A DNA stretch of 64,000 nt, from positions 17,757 to 81,756 of the forward strand of contig CAJONI010000026.1 of assembly GCA_905235995.1 (NCBI GenBank), written 5' to 3'. This stretch comes from an uncultured Bacteroidales bacterium (lineage in GTDB: Bacteria; Bacteroidota; Bacteroidia; Bacteroidales; UBA932). Positions 1-11,000 of the stretch are shown one piece after another (positions within the stretch are counted from its first letter, which is position 1; every line of letters begins with the position of its first letter). The notes under the pieces were generated by a model that had not been told where the DNA came from, did no database searches, and saw only the letters and a list, made by a program, of their open reading frames with translations. A program made the translations under genes and the position numbers.

Positions 1-1479
1 AACTTCGGCGGCCTCTGCCTCGCGAGGAAGGCCTACGGAGTGGGAGAGACCTTCGACAGTGGCCGTGCCACCGCGAAAGAGACCGTGGAGTTCATCGACT
101 CACTGATCGTATGTGCCATCAACGAACCCGGTTTTATCTGGAATATCGACAATTCCGATATCGGCCAGTGGTCGGGTCGCCTCACCAGGGCTTCCGCAAG
201 GGCCCTTCGTGCAAAGGTCTGGATGTTTGCTGCATCTCCGCTGTTCAACAGCCCCGAGCCTTATATGGAATATACGGCCGACAAGATCACCGAATTCACC
301 AACATCGAGCATGTGTGGTTCGGTGGGGAAGATCCTTCCCTGTGGAACCGCTGCCTGGAGTATTGCAACGACTTCTTCCAGGACAATGCGGCCAACGGCA
401 ACTATTACCAGCTGATCCAGCCGACGACGCAGGATGAAGCCGGATATCGCCAGGCGTACCGCAATGCCTACAGGTACCGTAACAACGAGACCCGTCACGA
501 AAAACTGTTCGACGTGCATCCTACACAGCTGATGTCCGACCAGGTCACCAATGGTGAGATATCCCACAAATGGGGCTGGGGCTGGCCCGGTTTCGCCATT
601 GACTGCTATCGTCAGGGAGGCGCCGTCCCGACCAACGAACTCATGGAATGCTTCGGCATGCAGGACGGCCGTGTCTTCCCGTATTCCGACATCTACGGTG
701 CAGGCAACAACCCCGAAGGCTACGACATGTTCGCAAACCGCGATCCTCGCCTGTATGAGACCATGCTGGTACCGAGGCAGTCGCTTCCTGCAGGATTCGA
801 CTATGCCGGTTACTCCTACGCCGACACCTGGGTCGGAGGCGCCATGTATTACGACCAGAACAACTTCGGTGACGCATCATCCGACGACGCCGCTTCAGGC
901 TACAGGAAGTTCAAGTGGATCCTCGACTATACCGATACCAGGATGAACGACCAGTTCATCGGCTGTTCCTACATCCGTCTCGCTGAGATGTACCTCATCC
1001 GTGCCGAAGCCCTGGCAGAGACCAACCAGCTCGCCCTTGCGCTGGAAGACCTCCATGTGGTTCGCAGCCGCGTCGGCCTGGGCCGTATCGAGACGATGAA
1101 TCCCGAATTGAGGCTGACGACCAACAAGGAGAACCTCATCAATGAGATCCTTCGCGAGCGCAACTGCGAGATCGGCGCCGAATGCGGCGACCGCCTCTAC
1201 GACATGGTCCGCCGCAAGCGTCAGGACCTCTTCACCAAGCCGCTCCATGAGATCAGGGTGTATCGCCTCGACGCCAATGGCAACCGCCTCACCGAAGGCG
1301 ACCAGCGTTGGGATCCTTCCACCCCCTGGCCGAAGTTTGAATACGAGAAGCCTCAGATCGTCAACGGCGCACGCCGCTGGTGGGATCCGGGCTTCTGGAC
1401 GAACAAGTGGTATCTCGACCCGGTTTCCCGTATAGAAGTTCAGAAAAAGTATGGACTCACCCAGAATCCCGGTTGGTAA
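1..1479 (+). CDS. SusD/RagB family starch-binding-like outer membrane lipoprotein, C-terminal part (5' end outside window)
   Basis: Frame 1 is open from base 1 (NFGGLCLARKAYG...). SusD-type C-terminus (YIRLAEMYLIRAEALAETNQ, ILRERNCEIGAECGDRLYDMVR, NPGW end). Followed directly by a SusC gene. Confidence 0.9.
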   Translation, partial: NFGGLCLARKAYGVGETFDSGRATAKETVEFIDSLIVCAINEPGFIWNIDNSDIGQWSGRLTRASARALRAKVWMFAASPLFNSPEPYMEYTADKITEFTNIEHVWFGGEDPSLWNRCLEYCNDFFQDNAANGNYYQLIQPTTQDEAGYRQAYRNAYRYRNNETRHEKLFDVHPTQLMSDQVTNGEISHKWGWGWPGFAIDCYRQGGAVPTNELMECFGMQDGRVFPYSDIYGAGNNPEGYDMFANRDPRLYETMLVPRQSLPAGFDYAGYSYADTWVGGAMYYDQNNFGDASSDDAASGYRKFKWILDYTDTRMNDQFIGCSYIRLAEMYLIRAEALAETNQLALALEDLHVVRSRVGLGRIETMNPELRLTTNKENLINEILRERNCEIGAECGDRLYDMVRRKRQDLFTKPLHEIRVYRLDANGNRLTEGDQRWDPSTPWPKFEYEKPQIVNGARRWWDPGFWTNKWYLDPVSRIEVQKKYGLTQNPGW

Positions 1480-1501
1480 TCAATAGAAATATTTCACGAT
1501 T

Positions 1502-4324
1502 ATGAAATTACGCAATATACTTCTATTCAGTTTGTTGGGGTTCTTCGCAGTTCCTGTGGCCACAAACGCCCAAGTGCAGCTCAGTGACTTGAAGTCACAG
1601 AAGGTGGATCTGGGATACGGGGTCGAGAGCTCGGAGTTTCTTACCACGGCGGCCACTTATACCATCACCGCCGAAGAACTTGGACGTACCTCCGCCATCA
1701 GCCTTGCCGACGCCCTTTATGGCAAGCTGCTCGGACTAACAGCAATTCAGAACACCGGCTTCAAGGGCGAAGAAGGCAGGGGAGCGAGCTTCAACATCCG
1801 TGGCATACAGACCACGGGTGAGACGGATATCCTCATCCTTGTCGACGGTGTTGAACGCCCCATCGACCGCATCACGGTGGAAGAGGTGGAAAGTGTGACC
1901 GTCCTCAGGGACGCAGCCGCAGTGGCCATGTACGGACACGAAGGCATCAACGGCGTGCTCCTGGTCAAGACCAAGCGCGGCCAGGCGGACAGCGGTTTCC
2001 ATTTCAAGGCAGGCGCCTCCCATAAGATCCAGTTCGATCCCAAGATGGCCGAGATGGTGGGTGCATACGACTATGCCCGCGCCCTGAACATCGCCCGTAT
2101 CAACGACGGCAACACCCCGGCCTACACCGAGGCTGAACTGCAGAGATTCGTGGACAACAGCGATCCCTTCGTGTATCCGAATGTCAACTGGAAGGACGAG
2201 GTGTTCAAGAACACCGCCCACGAGACCAACGCATTCGTGTCCATGTATGGCGGTGCGGAAAAGGTTGAGTATTACACTATCCTTGACTATACCGACGGTC
2301 GCGGACTTTACAAGCATCCCAATCAGGGAGATTGGAATTCCCAGCTGAAGTATTCCAAGGCCAACATCCGCACCAATGTGGATTTCCAGGTGACGAAGAC
2401 CACCAGGGTCAAGACCAACATCCTGGCCATCTTCATGGAGACCAACGGTGTACCGAACTTGAACTCAAACGACGCCTGGTGGCATCTTTATAAGGTGCCT
2501 GCCCTGGCATTCCCCATCAAGACCCTCCCCATCGAGAAGATGGTTGATGGAGAGTTGGTCACGATTCCCAGCGTATGGGGCGGAAGCCAGACCTTCGGAG
2601 ACTTCAACCTCGTGGCCAAGTCGACGGGAACAGGCTTTGCCAAGACCCACCAGCGCCAGATCTGGGCTGACATGACCCTGGAACAGGACCTGGACTTCAT
2701 CGTCAAGGGCCTGCAGCTCTACGTCGGCGGCTCCTATGACAATGCCTCCATCACCTACGAGAACCGTTCGAAGGGTTACCAGTACGGCTGGAACTATTAT
2801 AATGCATCCGGAGTCATGGACGCCCAGATAATGGGTACTGTTGAAGACAAGCTCGTCTTCAACCACTGGGTGGATTCACAGTGGCGCATCGGAACCGTCA
2901 ACGCCGGTCTCAAATATTCGACCCGCTTCGCCAACGGCGACCATTTCCTCGCCAACGCCGGTTACAACATGAAGAGCGAGATCCGTGACGGCCAAAGCAA
3001 TACCTGGCATCGCGCCAACTGGAACCTGGCCCTCCACTACGATCACGCCGACAAATTCGTCGTCGACCTCGTGCTTGCAGCCAACGGTTCCAACCGTTCC
3101 TACCCTGCGAAATGGGCGTTCTCGCCCACGATGGGTCTCGGTTGGATATTCGCCAACAACCCGACCGGCGCGCTGACTTACGGAAAGCTCCGCCTGTCAG
3201 GAGGTATCCAGCATACCGACTATGTCCCCGCAGCCGGACTGTGGCTTGATAACTGGAGCGCCTCGCACGGCCAGTTCTGGTACGGCACCAGCTTCAACTC
3301 CACCTACGGTGCGTTCCTCAGCCAGTTCCCTACCACCAATTTCCGTCAGGAAACCGCCTACAAGGCCAACTTCGGAACGGACATGAGATTCGCCAACTGC
3401 CTGGACTTCATCCTGGACGCTTTCTACCAGCAGAGGACCAACATCCTCGTCAGTGCAGGCGAGTTGAATTCGGCGGTCGTGGGCATCCAGTCTTCCTATG
3501 ACGACAGGGGCCGCGTGGCAAGCTATGGCGTTGAGGCCGGCCTTCGCTTCGCGAAGACATTCGCAAACGGCTTCAACCTGAATTTCAGCGGAAACGTTTC
3601 GGCCGTGAGGAGCCAGATCCTCGAATGGATCGAGAATCCCGCCTATCCCAACCTCTCCGTCATCGGCGGTCCCGCCGATGCTGCACGCGGACTCGTCGCG
3701 CTGGGCTTCTTCCAGTCTCAGGAAGAGATTGCAAGCAGCCCTCTGCAGCAGTTCGGACAGGTGAAGGTGGGTGACATCAAGTACAAGGATGTCAACGGCG
3801 ACGGAGTCATCAATGAGAATGACCAGGTGGCCATGGACTTCGGCGGTTCTTTCCCCGCCCTGAACTATGGGTTCAGCCTTGGCATGGAATACAAGGGCTT
3901 CGGCATCAATGCGTCCTTCCAGGGCGCAGCTGGCCAGACCAAGAGCCTCATGTATGTCGACGGTGTCTGGGGAGCCCTCTCCGACAACCGCAACCTTTCC
4001 GTGGAGTATTTCAACAACTGCTTCGACGTTGCAGGCGCCAGTGCACTTTACCCGCGCCTTTCCTCCGAGAGCGTTGCCAACAATACCCAGAACTCCACTA
4101 TCTGGTACCGCAATGTAACATGGTTCAAGCTGCGTGACTGCGAGATCTACTACAAGTTCCCCGCATCGCTGCTCCGCCACATCAAGTTTACTGATGCCAA
4201 GATCTTCGTTCAGGGACAGAACCTGCTGTCGTTCGGCAATATCGCCGCCATGGATGCAGAAAACCTCAACACGGGCTATCCTGTAATGAAAGCTGTGAAC
4301 ATGGGCCTTTCCTTCGTATTCTAA
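1502..4324 (+). CDS. SusC/RagA family TonB-linked outer membrane protein (lacks the usual N-terminal carboxypeptidase-regulatory-like domain)
   Basis: Signal peptide; plug motif (RGIQTTGETDILILVDGVERPIDRITVEEVESVTVLRDAAAVAMYG); C-terminal barrel ending in F. Confidence 0.93.
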   Translation: MKLRNILLFSLLGFFAVPVATNAQVQLSDLKSQKVDLGYGVESSEFLTTAATYTITAEELGRTSAISLADALYGKLLGLTAIQNTGFKGEEGRGASFNIRGIQTTGETDILILVDGVERPIDRITVEEVESVTVLRDAAAVAMYGHEGINGVLLVKTKRGQADSGFHFKAGASHKIQFDPKMAEMVGAYDYARALNIARINDGNTPAYTEAELQRFVDNSDPFVYPNVNWKDEVFKNTAHETNAFVSMYGGAEKVEYYTILDYTDGRGLYKHPNQGDWNSQLKYSKANIRTNVDFQVTKTTRVKTNILAIFMETNGVPNLNSNDAWWHLYKVPALAFPIKTLPIEKMVDGELVTIPSVWGGSQTFGDFNLVAKSTGTGFAKTHQRQIWADMTLEQDLDFIVKGLQLYVGGSYDNASITYENRSKGYQYGWNYYNASGVMDAQIMGTVEDKLVFNHWVDSQWRIGTVNAGLKYSTRFANGDHFLANAGYNMKSEIRDGQSNTWHRANWNLALHYDHADKFVVDLVLAANGSNRSYPAKWAFSPTMGLGWIFANNPTGALTYGKLRLSGGIQHTDYVPAAGLWLDNWSASHGQFWYGTSFNSTYGAFLSQFPTTNFRQETAYKANFGTDMRFANCLDFILDAFYQQRTNILVSAGELNSAVVGIQSSYDDRGRVASYGVEAGLRFAKTFANGFNLNFSGNVSAVRSQILEWIENPAYPNLSVIGGPADAARGLVALGFFQSQEEIASSPLQQFGQVKVGDIKYKDVNGDGVINENDQVAMDFGGSFPALNYGFSLGMEYKGFGINASFQGAAGQTKSLMYVDGVWGALSDNRNLSVEYFNNCFDVAGASALYPRLSSESVANNTQNSTIWYRNVTWFKLRDCEIYYKFPASLLRHIKFTDAKIFVQGQNLLSFGNIAAMDAENLNTGYPVMKAVNMGLSFVF

Positions 4325-4337
4325 AACAGACTGCCTT

Positions 4338-6014
4338 ATGAAACTACATAGAATATGCTTGTTCCTTCTCGCCTGCATCCTGCCGGCCTCGTGTGCTGAC
4401 CTCAACTATTCGGAGGTAAACACGCGTGACGAGGCATGGACTTACGAATACTTCGAGAATGGTATTAAAAACATGGTATTTGACGTTTACGCACAGCTTT
4501 ACAACAGCGAGTTCGAGTCGAACAGCGCCTACTTCCTCGCCGGAGCCACCGACGAGGCCCAGTATGCACTTGAGACCGGTGCGGTAAACAACTATATCAA
4601 TGGTGGCTGGAGCGCGGCAAATCCCTATTCCAGCACCTGGACCAAGTCCTACACTGCCATCGCTGAGATTGCCATGTATCTGGAGAAGATCGACCAGGCC
4701 GACATCTCGGAGTGGGAGTACAACTCCAATTACAACAACTGGATCCAGCAGCTGGAGATTTTCCCGTATGAACTGCGTTTCCTCCGGGCTTATTTCTACT
4801 TTGAACTCTTCCGGACCTACGGCGACGTCCCCCTGGTGACCACCACTCTCACCAACGGGCAGGCCAACAACGTATATCGCACTCCGGCCGATGAGATCGT
4901 GAAGTTCATCGTGGACGAGCTTGACGCTGTCGCTCCCTACCTGCCGGTATCCTACATGACGGAAGTGGGAGCTGAAATCGGACGTGCGACCCGCGTTGCG
5001 GCCTACGCCCTCAAGGCACGTACGCTGCTCTATGCGGCCTCGCCGCTGTTCAACCCCACGGGCAACAAGGACAAATGGGCGAAAGCCGCGGAAGCCTGCA
5101 AGTTCGTCCTTGACAATGCTGACACCTGGGGATTGAAGCTCAGCGCCTACGGTTCCCTTTGGGGCCACGACGCCTTCTTCAACCCGGAACTGATCTACGG
5201 CCTCGGCCGTGGTGAGAGCAACTCGTTCGAGATGGCCAACTATCCCATCGGCGTCGAAAACGGTGCTTCCGGCAACTGTCCCACCCAGAGTCTCGTTGAC
5301 CAGTACGAGTATCAGGACAACGGCGAGACCTTTGCCGAGCGTTATCCCGGCAGCATCAACCTGGCCATGGTCGATCCCTATGAGGGACTGGACCCCCGCT
5401 TCGCACTCACCGTGGTCAAGAACGGAGACCTCTGGCCCAGCAACGGTTCGCAGCAGAAGGTGATTGAGACCTTCGTCGGAGGCTTCAACGCCTCTCCCAA
5501 GTACGGAGCCACTCCTACAAGTTATTATCTTCGCAAGTATGTCGACGGTTCCTGCGTCACCACGGCCGACAACCAGACCAGGCGCCGCCATACCTGGATA
5601 CTCTTCCGTCTTGGCGAGATCTACCTTGACTACGCCGAGGCCGTGTTCAATGCCACTGGAAGCGCCAATGACCCCACCTATGGCCTGACGGCCAACGAGG
5701 CGGTCAACAAGCTTCGCAGCCGCTCCGACATCCAGATGCCGAAGTTCACCGAAGACGGCGATGCCTGGGTCAAACGTTATGAACGCGAACGCCTCGTGGA
5801 GCTCGCTTTCGAGAACCACCGTTTCTGGGATGTGAGGCGCTGGAAGAAAGGCCCTGAGTATTTCAGTAAAATCCAGGTGGCCACGATCAGCAGCTCCCTG
5901 CAGCTTACCCGGTCCACGGTTACGCGTCAGTGGGATGACAAGTACTATCTCTATCCCATCCCGCAGTCTGAACTGAAGAAGAACCCCAACCTCACTCAAA
6001 ATCAAGGATGGTAA
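4338..6014 (+). CDS. SusD/RagB family nutrient-binding outer membrane lipoprotein
   Basis: Lipoprotein signal (LLACILPASC); SusD hallmarks (RFLRAYFYFELFRTYGDVPLV, RLGEIYLDYAEAVFNA, RERLVELAFENHRFWDVRRWK, NQGW end). Confidence 0.93.
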   Translation: MKLHRICLFLLACILPASCADLNYSEVNTRDEAWTYEYFENGIKNMVFDVYAQLYNSEFESNSAYFLAGATDEAQYALETGAVNNYINGGWSAANPYSSTWTKSYTAIAEIAMYLEKIDQADISEWEYNSNYNNWIQQLEIFPYELRFLRAYFYFELFRTYGDVPLVTTTLTNGQANNVYRTPADEIVKFIVDELDAVAPYLPVSYMTEVGAEIGRATRVAAYALKARTLLYAASPLFNPTGNKDKWAKAAEACKFVLDNADTWGLKLSAYGSLWGHDAFFNPELIYGLGRGESNSFEMANYPIGVENGASGNCPTQSLVDQYEYQDNGETFAERYPGSINLAMVDPYEGLDPRFALTVVKNGDLWPSNGSQQKVIETFVGGFNASPKYGATPTSYYLRKYVDGSCVTTADNQTRRRHTWILFRLGEIYLDYAEAVFNATGSANDPTYGLTANEAVNKLRSRSDIQMPKFTEDGDAWVKRYERERLVELAFENHRFWDVRRWKKGPEYFSKIQVATISSSLQLTRSTVTRQWDDKYYLYPIPQSELKKNPNLTQNQGW

Positions 6015-6016
6015 TC

Positions 6017-7909
6017 ATGAAGAAGCTATTTGTATATTTCGGAATATTGCTGACGCTTGTCCTTTCGGGTACGGTTTCGGCATGTATTGAAGACGTAACG
6101 ATCGAGGAAAACCTCGGGTTGAACATCAAGGTGTTCTTCCCGACCAAGGTGGTCCCCGGCGTCCAGATGACCATCAACGGTACTGGCTTCAAGGATGTCA
6201 AGGAGATCATATTCCCCGGCGACGTCCGTGTCACCGACTTTGAACTTGTCGGCGGCGAGATGATCCGTGTCACGGCGCCCGTCGGCTTCTCGGCAGAGGG
6301 CGGATCGCTCGTCCTGCGTTCGAACGACGAAGAGGCTGTGTCCAGGCTGCCGCTCACCCTTGGAAAGACCGAGATTTCCGGTTATTCCAAACAGGACGGT
6401 GAAAGTATCCAGGGCGGAGACCAGCTCACCATCTACGGAACCGACCTTGAATTCATCAGCAGCGTGGAACTGCTCGATGCCGAGGGCAATCCGGATATTA
6501 TCAAGGATGCCAAGTTCTACCGCAAGGGTACGAGTTCAGTAATCATCTACATCCCGAAGAAAGTCTATGACGGTACTTTCGTCGGCAAGGTCCATACCTT
6601 CGACGGAAGGGTGTTCGACATGCCGGAGCTGACCTACGAACCGAAGTCCGAAGGCGGCCACTGGGAGACTGTGAAGACGACCATCTGGAAGAATGACGGC
6701 TCGCATGGTGAGGTCGCCTGGGACGGCACCTACCGCTTCTCTTCCGAGGAGAGATCCACCGGTGAAGAGATATTCGCAATCCCGATGGACCACTGGGAAG
6801 CCATGAAGGAAGGTACGTTCTACATGCTTGCCAAGGGCAGCGACTGGGTGCAGATGCGCATCACCACCGGCTGGTGGAGCACCACATGGACCGGTGAAGA
6901 CATCTCCACCGGCAATGAGCGCATCATCGACAACGGCGACGGTACCTACTACATCGAAATCAACTTCGAAGGCGACCCGATCGTCGACATGATCGATGAA
7001 CAGCACCTGCTCTTCACCGGCAGCGGATTCACGCCGCTAGAACTCTACTTCTCGGAAGACATCTGGGTTGACGACGGCGGCCACTCGGAAATCGTCAGGA
7101 CTTCCATCTGGAAGGGCGACGGTTCCGCCGGTGCGGTCAGCTGGTCCGGCCAGTACCGCTTCGGGCTTGAAGGCCACGACGGCAACAATGAGTGTATCGC
7201 CACATTCTCCCAGGATATATGGGACAAGCTCAAGAGCGAGACCTTCTACCTGCTGCTGGAGTCCGCCGATCCTCAGATCCGAGTCACCACCGGCTGGTGG
7301 AGCACCACCTGGACCGGCGAGGACATCATGCCCGGCAATGAGCGTATCATCGACAACGGCGACGGCACCTTCACCCTGACGGTCAACCTGAGTGAAGACG
7401 ACGCGATACTGTCCGTCCTGGACGAACAGCACCTGCTGTTCACAGGTGACCGGTACACTCCGCTGGAAATTTACTTCGAGGAAGAGATATGGGTAGAAGG
7501 TGGAGGAGACTCCAAGGAAGAAGTGGTATTCTGGCAAGGCGACGGCTCTGCCGGAGAAGTCAACTGGAACGGCGTCTACCGTTTCGGCCTCGACGGCCAT
7601 GACGGCAACAACGAATGTATCGCAACATTCCCCCAGGAAATCTGGGATGTCATCAAGTCAGGTACATTCTACTTGCTCGCACAGGGCAGCGACTGGGTGC
7701 AGATGCGCATCACCACCGGCTGGTGGAGCACCACCTGGACCGGCGAAGACATCTCCACCGGCAATGAGCGCATCATCGACAACGGCGACGGCACCTACTA
7801 CATCGAAATCAATTTCGAAGGCGACCCGATCCTCGACCTGCTGGATGAGCAGCACCTGCTCTTCACCGGCAGCGGCTTCACGCCGTTGAAACTCTACTAC
7901 CTCAAATAG
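6017..7909 (+). CDS. Surface glycan-binding protein (SusE-position; IPT/TIG-like N-terminus plus three tandem C-terminal modules)
   Basis: Lipoprotein-type signal (LSGTVSACIED); IPT/TIG-like repeats; three ~140-aa repeats each with TTGWWSTTWTGEDI and NERIIDNGDGT; position after SusC/SusD. Confidence 0.75.
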   Translation: MKKLFVYFGILLTLVLSGTVSACIEDVTIEENLGLNIKVFFPTKVVPGVQMTINGTGFKDVKEIIFPGDVRVTDFELVGGEMIRVTAPVGFSAEGGSLVLRSNDEEAVSRLPLTLGKTEISGYSKQDGESIQGGDQLTIYGTDLEFISSVELLDAEGNPDIIKDAKFYRKGTSSVIIYIPKKVYDGTFVGKVHTFDGRVFDMPELTYEPKSEGGHWETVKTTIWKNDGSHGEVAWDGTYRFSSEERSTGEEIFAIPMDHWEAMKEGTFYMLAKGSDWVQMRITTGWWSTTWTGEDISTGNERIIDNGDGTYYIEINFEGDPIVDMIDEQHLLFTGSGFTPLELYFSEDIWVDDGGHSEIVRTSIWKGDGSAGAVSWSGQYRFGLEGHDGNNECIATFSQDIWDKLKSETFYLLLESADPQIRVTTGWWSTTWTGEDIMPGNERIIDNGDGTFTLTVNLSEDDAILSVLDEQHLLFTGDRYTPLEIYFEEEIWVEGGGDSKEEVVFWQGDGSAGEVNWNGVYRFGLDGHDGNNECIATFPQEIWDVIKSGTFYLLAQGSDWVQMRITTGWWSTTWTGEDISTGNERIIDNGDGTYYIEINFEGDPILDLLDEQHLLFTGSGFTPLKLYYLK

Positions 7910-7930
7910 TCTGAGAGTTGTAAGGAATTG

Positions 7931-7961
7931 AAGGCTGGCCGTTTGGCCAGCCTTCTTTTTT
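7931..7961 (+). terminator. Rho-independent terminator after the SusCD/SGBP operon
   Basis: AAGGCTGGCC-GTTT-GGCCAGCCTT perfect 10-bp stem followed by CTTTTTT. Confidence 0.9.
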
Positions 7962-8040
7962 ATATGTTTCTTTTTTGCAACATGTTTCAAAATCCCAATA
8001 AATAGTTAAATTTGTGACATAACTGCAAGTGTCAGCCGCC

Positions 8041-11000
8041 ATGAAACAATTTTGGTATATTTTCATAGTTTTTTCTGTCCTGTGCATGCTGCCTTCAGTG
8101 GCCGATGCACAACGGCCACGGCTTTATACTTCAGACTCCGGCCTGCCCAGCAGCCATGTCAACTACATCTACCAGGACGGTAGAGGATTCATATGGATAG
8201 CCACTGAAAATGGCCTTGCCCGTTTTGACGGTCAGGATTTCCTCACCTTCCGATACCGCAGGGACAAGACCGACGCCCTGGCCAGCGACCTGGTGATGTC
8301 CGTGTTTGAAGACAGTTGCGGCGCTTTGTGGATCGGGACGTCGATGGGACTTCAGATATTTCAGCCGGACAGCCGTTCTTTCTCCCTGTTCGACTTTCAG
8401 GACCCGGACGTGCCCGGCTCTACTCAGCACATCTCATCCATGATAGAGGTTAAGGTAGGCAATGACGAAACGGAACTGTGGGTTGCAACTTCGCAGCACG
8501 GGATATATGTCATAGACCCGATTTCGCATGAGATGAAAGGGAACAGGCGGACCCTACTCGACATGAACATCCCTTCTCCCTATGTCCACTGCCTTTTCCA
8601 GGACTCCAGGGGCTGGGTATGGATTGGCGGTGAGACCGGCGGCCTGTCGGTAGTGGATGGCGCCTCCCTGCAACGGAAGGACGTAGGACTCGACCCCGTG
8701 GTCCATGTAAGAGCCTTCGCCGAGGACCCTTCCAGCGGGGACATTCTGATCGCCTCCATGAACGGTATCTTTGTCTATAGGGCATCTTCACGCACCATCC
8801 ATGCTTCGCGGAATCCCGCAGCACGCAGATGCCAGGTTTTCTCACTCATTTACAGTCCTGCCCAGCGGGGCGGCAGGGAGTTCCTGGTGGGAACGGAGAC
8901 CAGGGGCCTGTGTACCTACGACATGGATTCCGACAGGCTTGACGACGCAGACATTCCTTCGAGATCTCAGGATATCTCCCGCTGGAAAGTCCATTCCCTG
9001 ATGCAGGACAACCAGGGCAATATATGGATAGGTGCATTCCAGACCGGCGTAATGGTGGTCCCGCGCTCCATGTACGGCTTTGAATATACCGCGGTCGACC
9101 GAGGCTGCGTATCTTCGCTTGCAAAGGATCCCCGGGACGGCTCCCTGTGGATAGGGATAGATGGCGGCGGACTCCTGAAGATATCGCCGGACGGCAGGAG
9201 GACGGTCTTCAATTCCTCCAACAGCGCCCTTACCAACGACTCGGTGATGGGCCTGGTCTTTGACAGGCACGGTAAACTCTGGATCGGAACCTATCTGGAC
9301 GGTACCTTTACCTATACGCCTTCCCAGGGCTTCCGCCGGTTTTCCACACATCCTCCGGGAGAGGCATTCCATATATCCTGCCTGGCCTATGATCCGGTGG
9401 GTGACATAATATATGCAGGCACTTACGGTGAAGGTCTGGGCATGATCTCGGCCTCGGACGGCAGGGTGGTCAGGAGAATCACCGAGGATATCAACAAGTG
9501 GGTGCACACCGTTTACATCGACAAGGCCGGAATCGCATGGCTGGGAACAGCCAACGGCCTGATGTGCTACAACCATTCCAACGGAAAGCTGAGTTCCTAC
9601 AATCTGGGAGACTCCTCCCAGAAGGCGAGGGTGTACTGCGTACACGAAGCCTCCGACGGCAGGTTCTTGATTGGAAGCGGTGAAGGCCTGATGGTCTGCG
9701 ACCGCACCAGCGGCACGGTGTCAGTCTATTCCGAGGCTGACGGGCTGTCGAACGACGTGGTGGAGGCCATCCAGGAAGATTCCGACGGCAGGTTTTGGGT
9801 AGCCACGTCCTTCGGCCTCAACCGCTTCGACCCCGCTTCAGGCAATTTCTCGAACTTTTATTCCTACGACGGACTGCAGGGAAACGAATTCCACTTCGGG
9901 GCGTCCATGAAAGATGATGACGGCCGTCTTTATTTCGGGGGAACCGGTGGTCTCACAAGCTTCTACCCTGAGTTCCTGCAGATGTCGCATCCTGTGCCCC
10001 CTTTGTATTTCAGCCGCCTGACTGTCCTCAACGAGGAAGTGGACTACGACAGTTCAAGGGAGAACAACATTCTCGACAAACACATCACCGAGGCTGGCCG
10101 TATAACCCTGCCATACAAGTCCAATTCCTTCGCCCTCGAGTTTGCGGTACTGGAATATACCAATCCGCTGAAGATACGGTATGCCTGCAAGATGGACCGT
10201 TTCGACAAGGAATGGCGGATACTTCCATTCTCAGTGCACACAGCCTCTTTCACCAATCTCCCTGCCGGACGATACACGCTGAACGTGAAGGCGTTCTTCG
10301 ACGGGGCTCCCGAGGAGTATTCCACCACCTCCATCGAGGTCAGGGTGCTTTCGCCATGGTATCTGACCTTCTGGGCGTACCTTGCGTATCTGATAGTTCT
10401 GCTTGCCCTTGCCTGGCTGGTCATTTATTTCCGGAGACGTCGCGTCGAACGCATCAGAGAGCAGGAAGCTTCTGAGATCAAAGAGCTGAAGCTCAAGATG
10501 TTCACGAATATTTCCCACGAGATCCGCACCCCCTTGACCCTTCTCATGTCGCCCCTGAAGCAGATGCGTGAATCGGAGACCGAACCGCACAGGAAAGACC
10601 TGTACAACCTGATGTACCGCAATTCCCTGCGCATACTCCGGCTGGTCAACCAGATCATGGACATGCGCAAGGTGGATGAGGGAAAGATGCAGCTGCATTT
10701 CCTGGAGACCGACATCGTATATTTCGTGCGTGACATCATGCAGTCCTTCGACAACATGGCGGTTACGCGCAACATAGCCCTGGTCCTCGAGCCAGAGGCT
10801 GAGGTGGTGAATCTCTGGATCGACCAGGGAAACTTCGACAAGATTATTTTCAACCTGCTGTCCAACGCCTTCAAGCATACCCCCGACGGAGGTAGCATAA
10901 CCATAAGGATATCAGCTCCGAAGAAGAACGGAGGCTCCCTCCCTCCTGACATTTCCAGGCAAGTCGGGATCACCGTTACCAACAGCGGTTCTCACATAGA

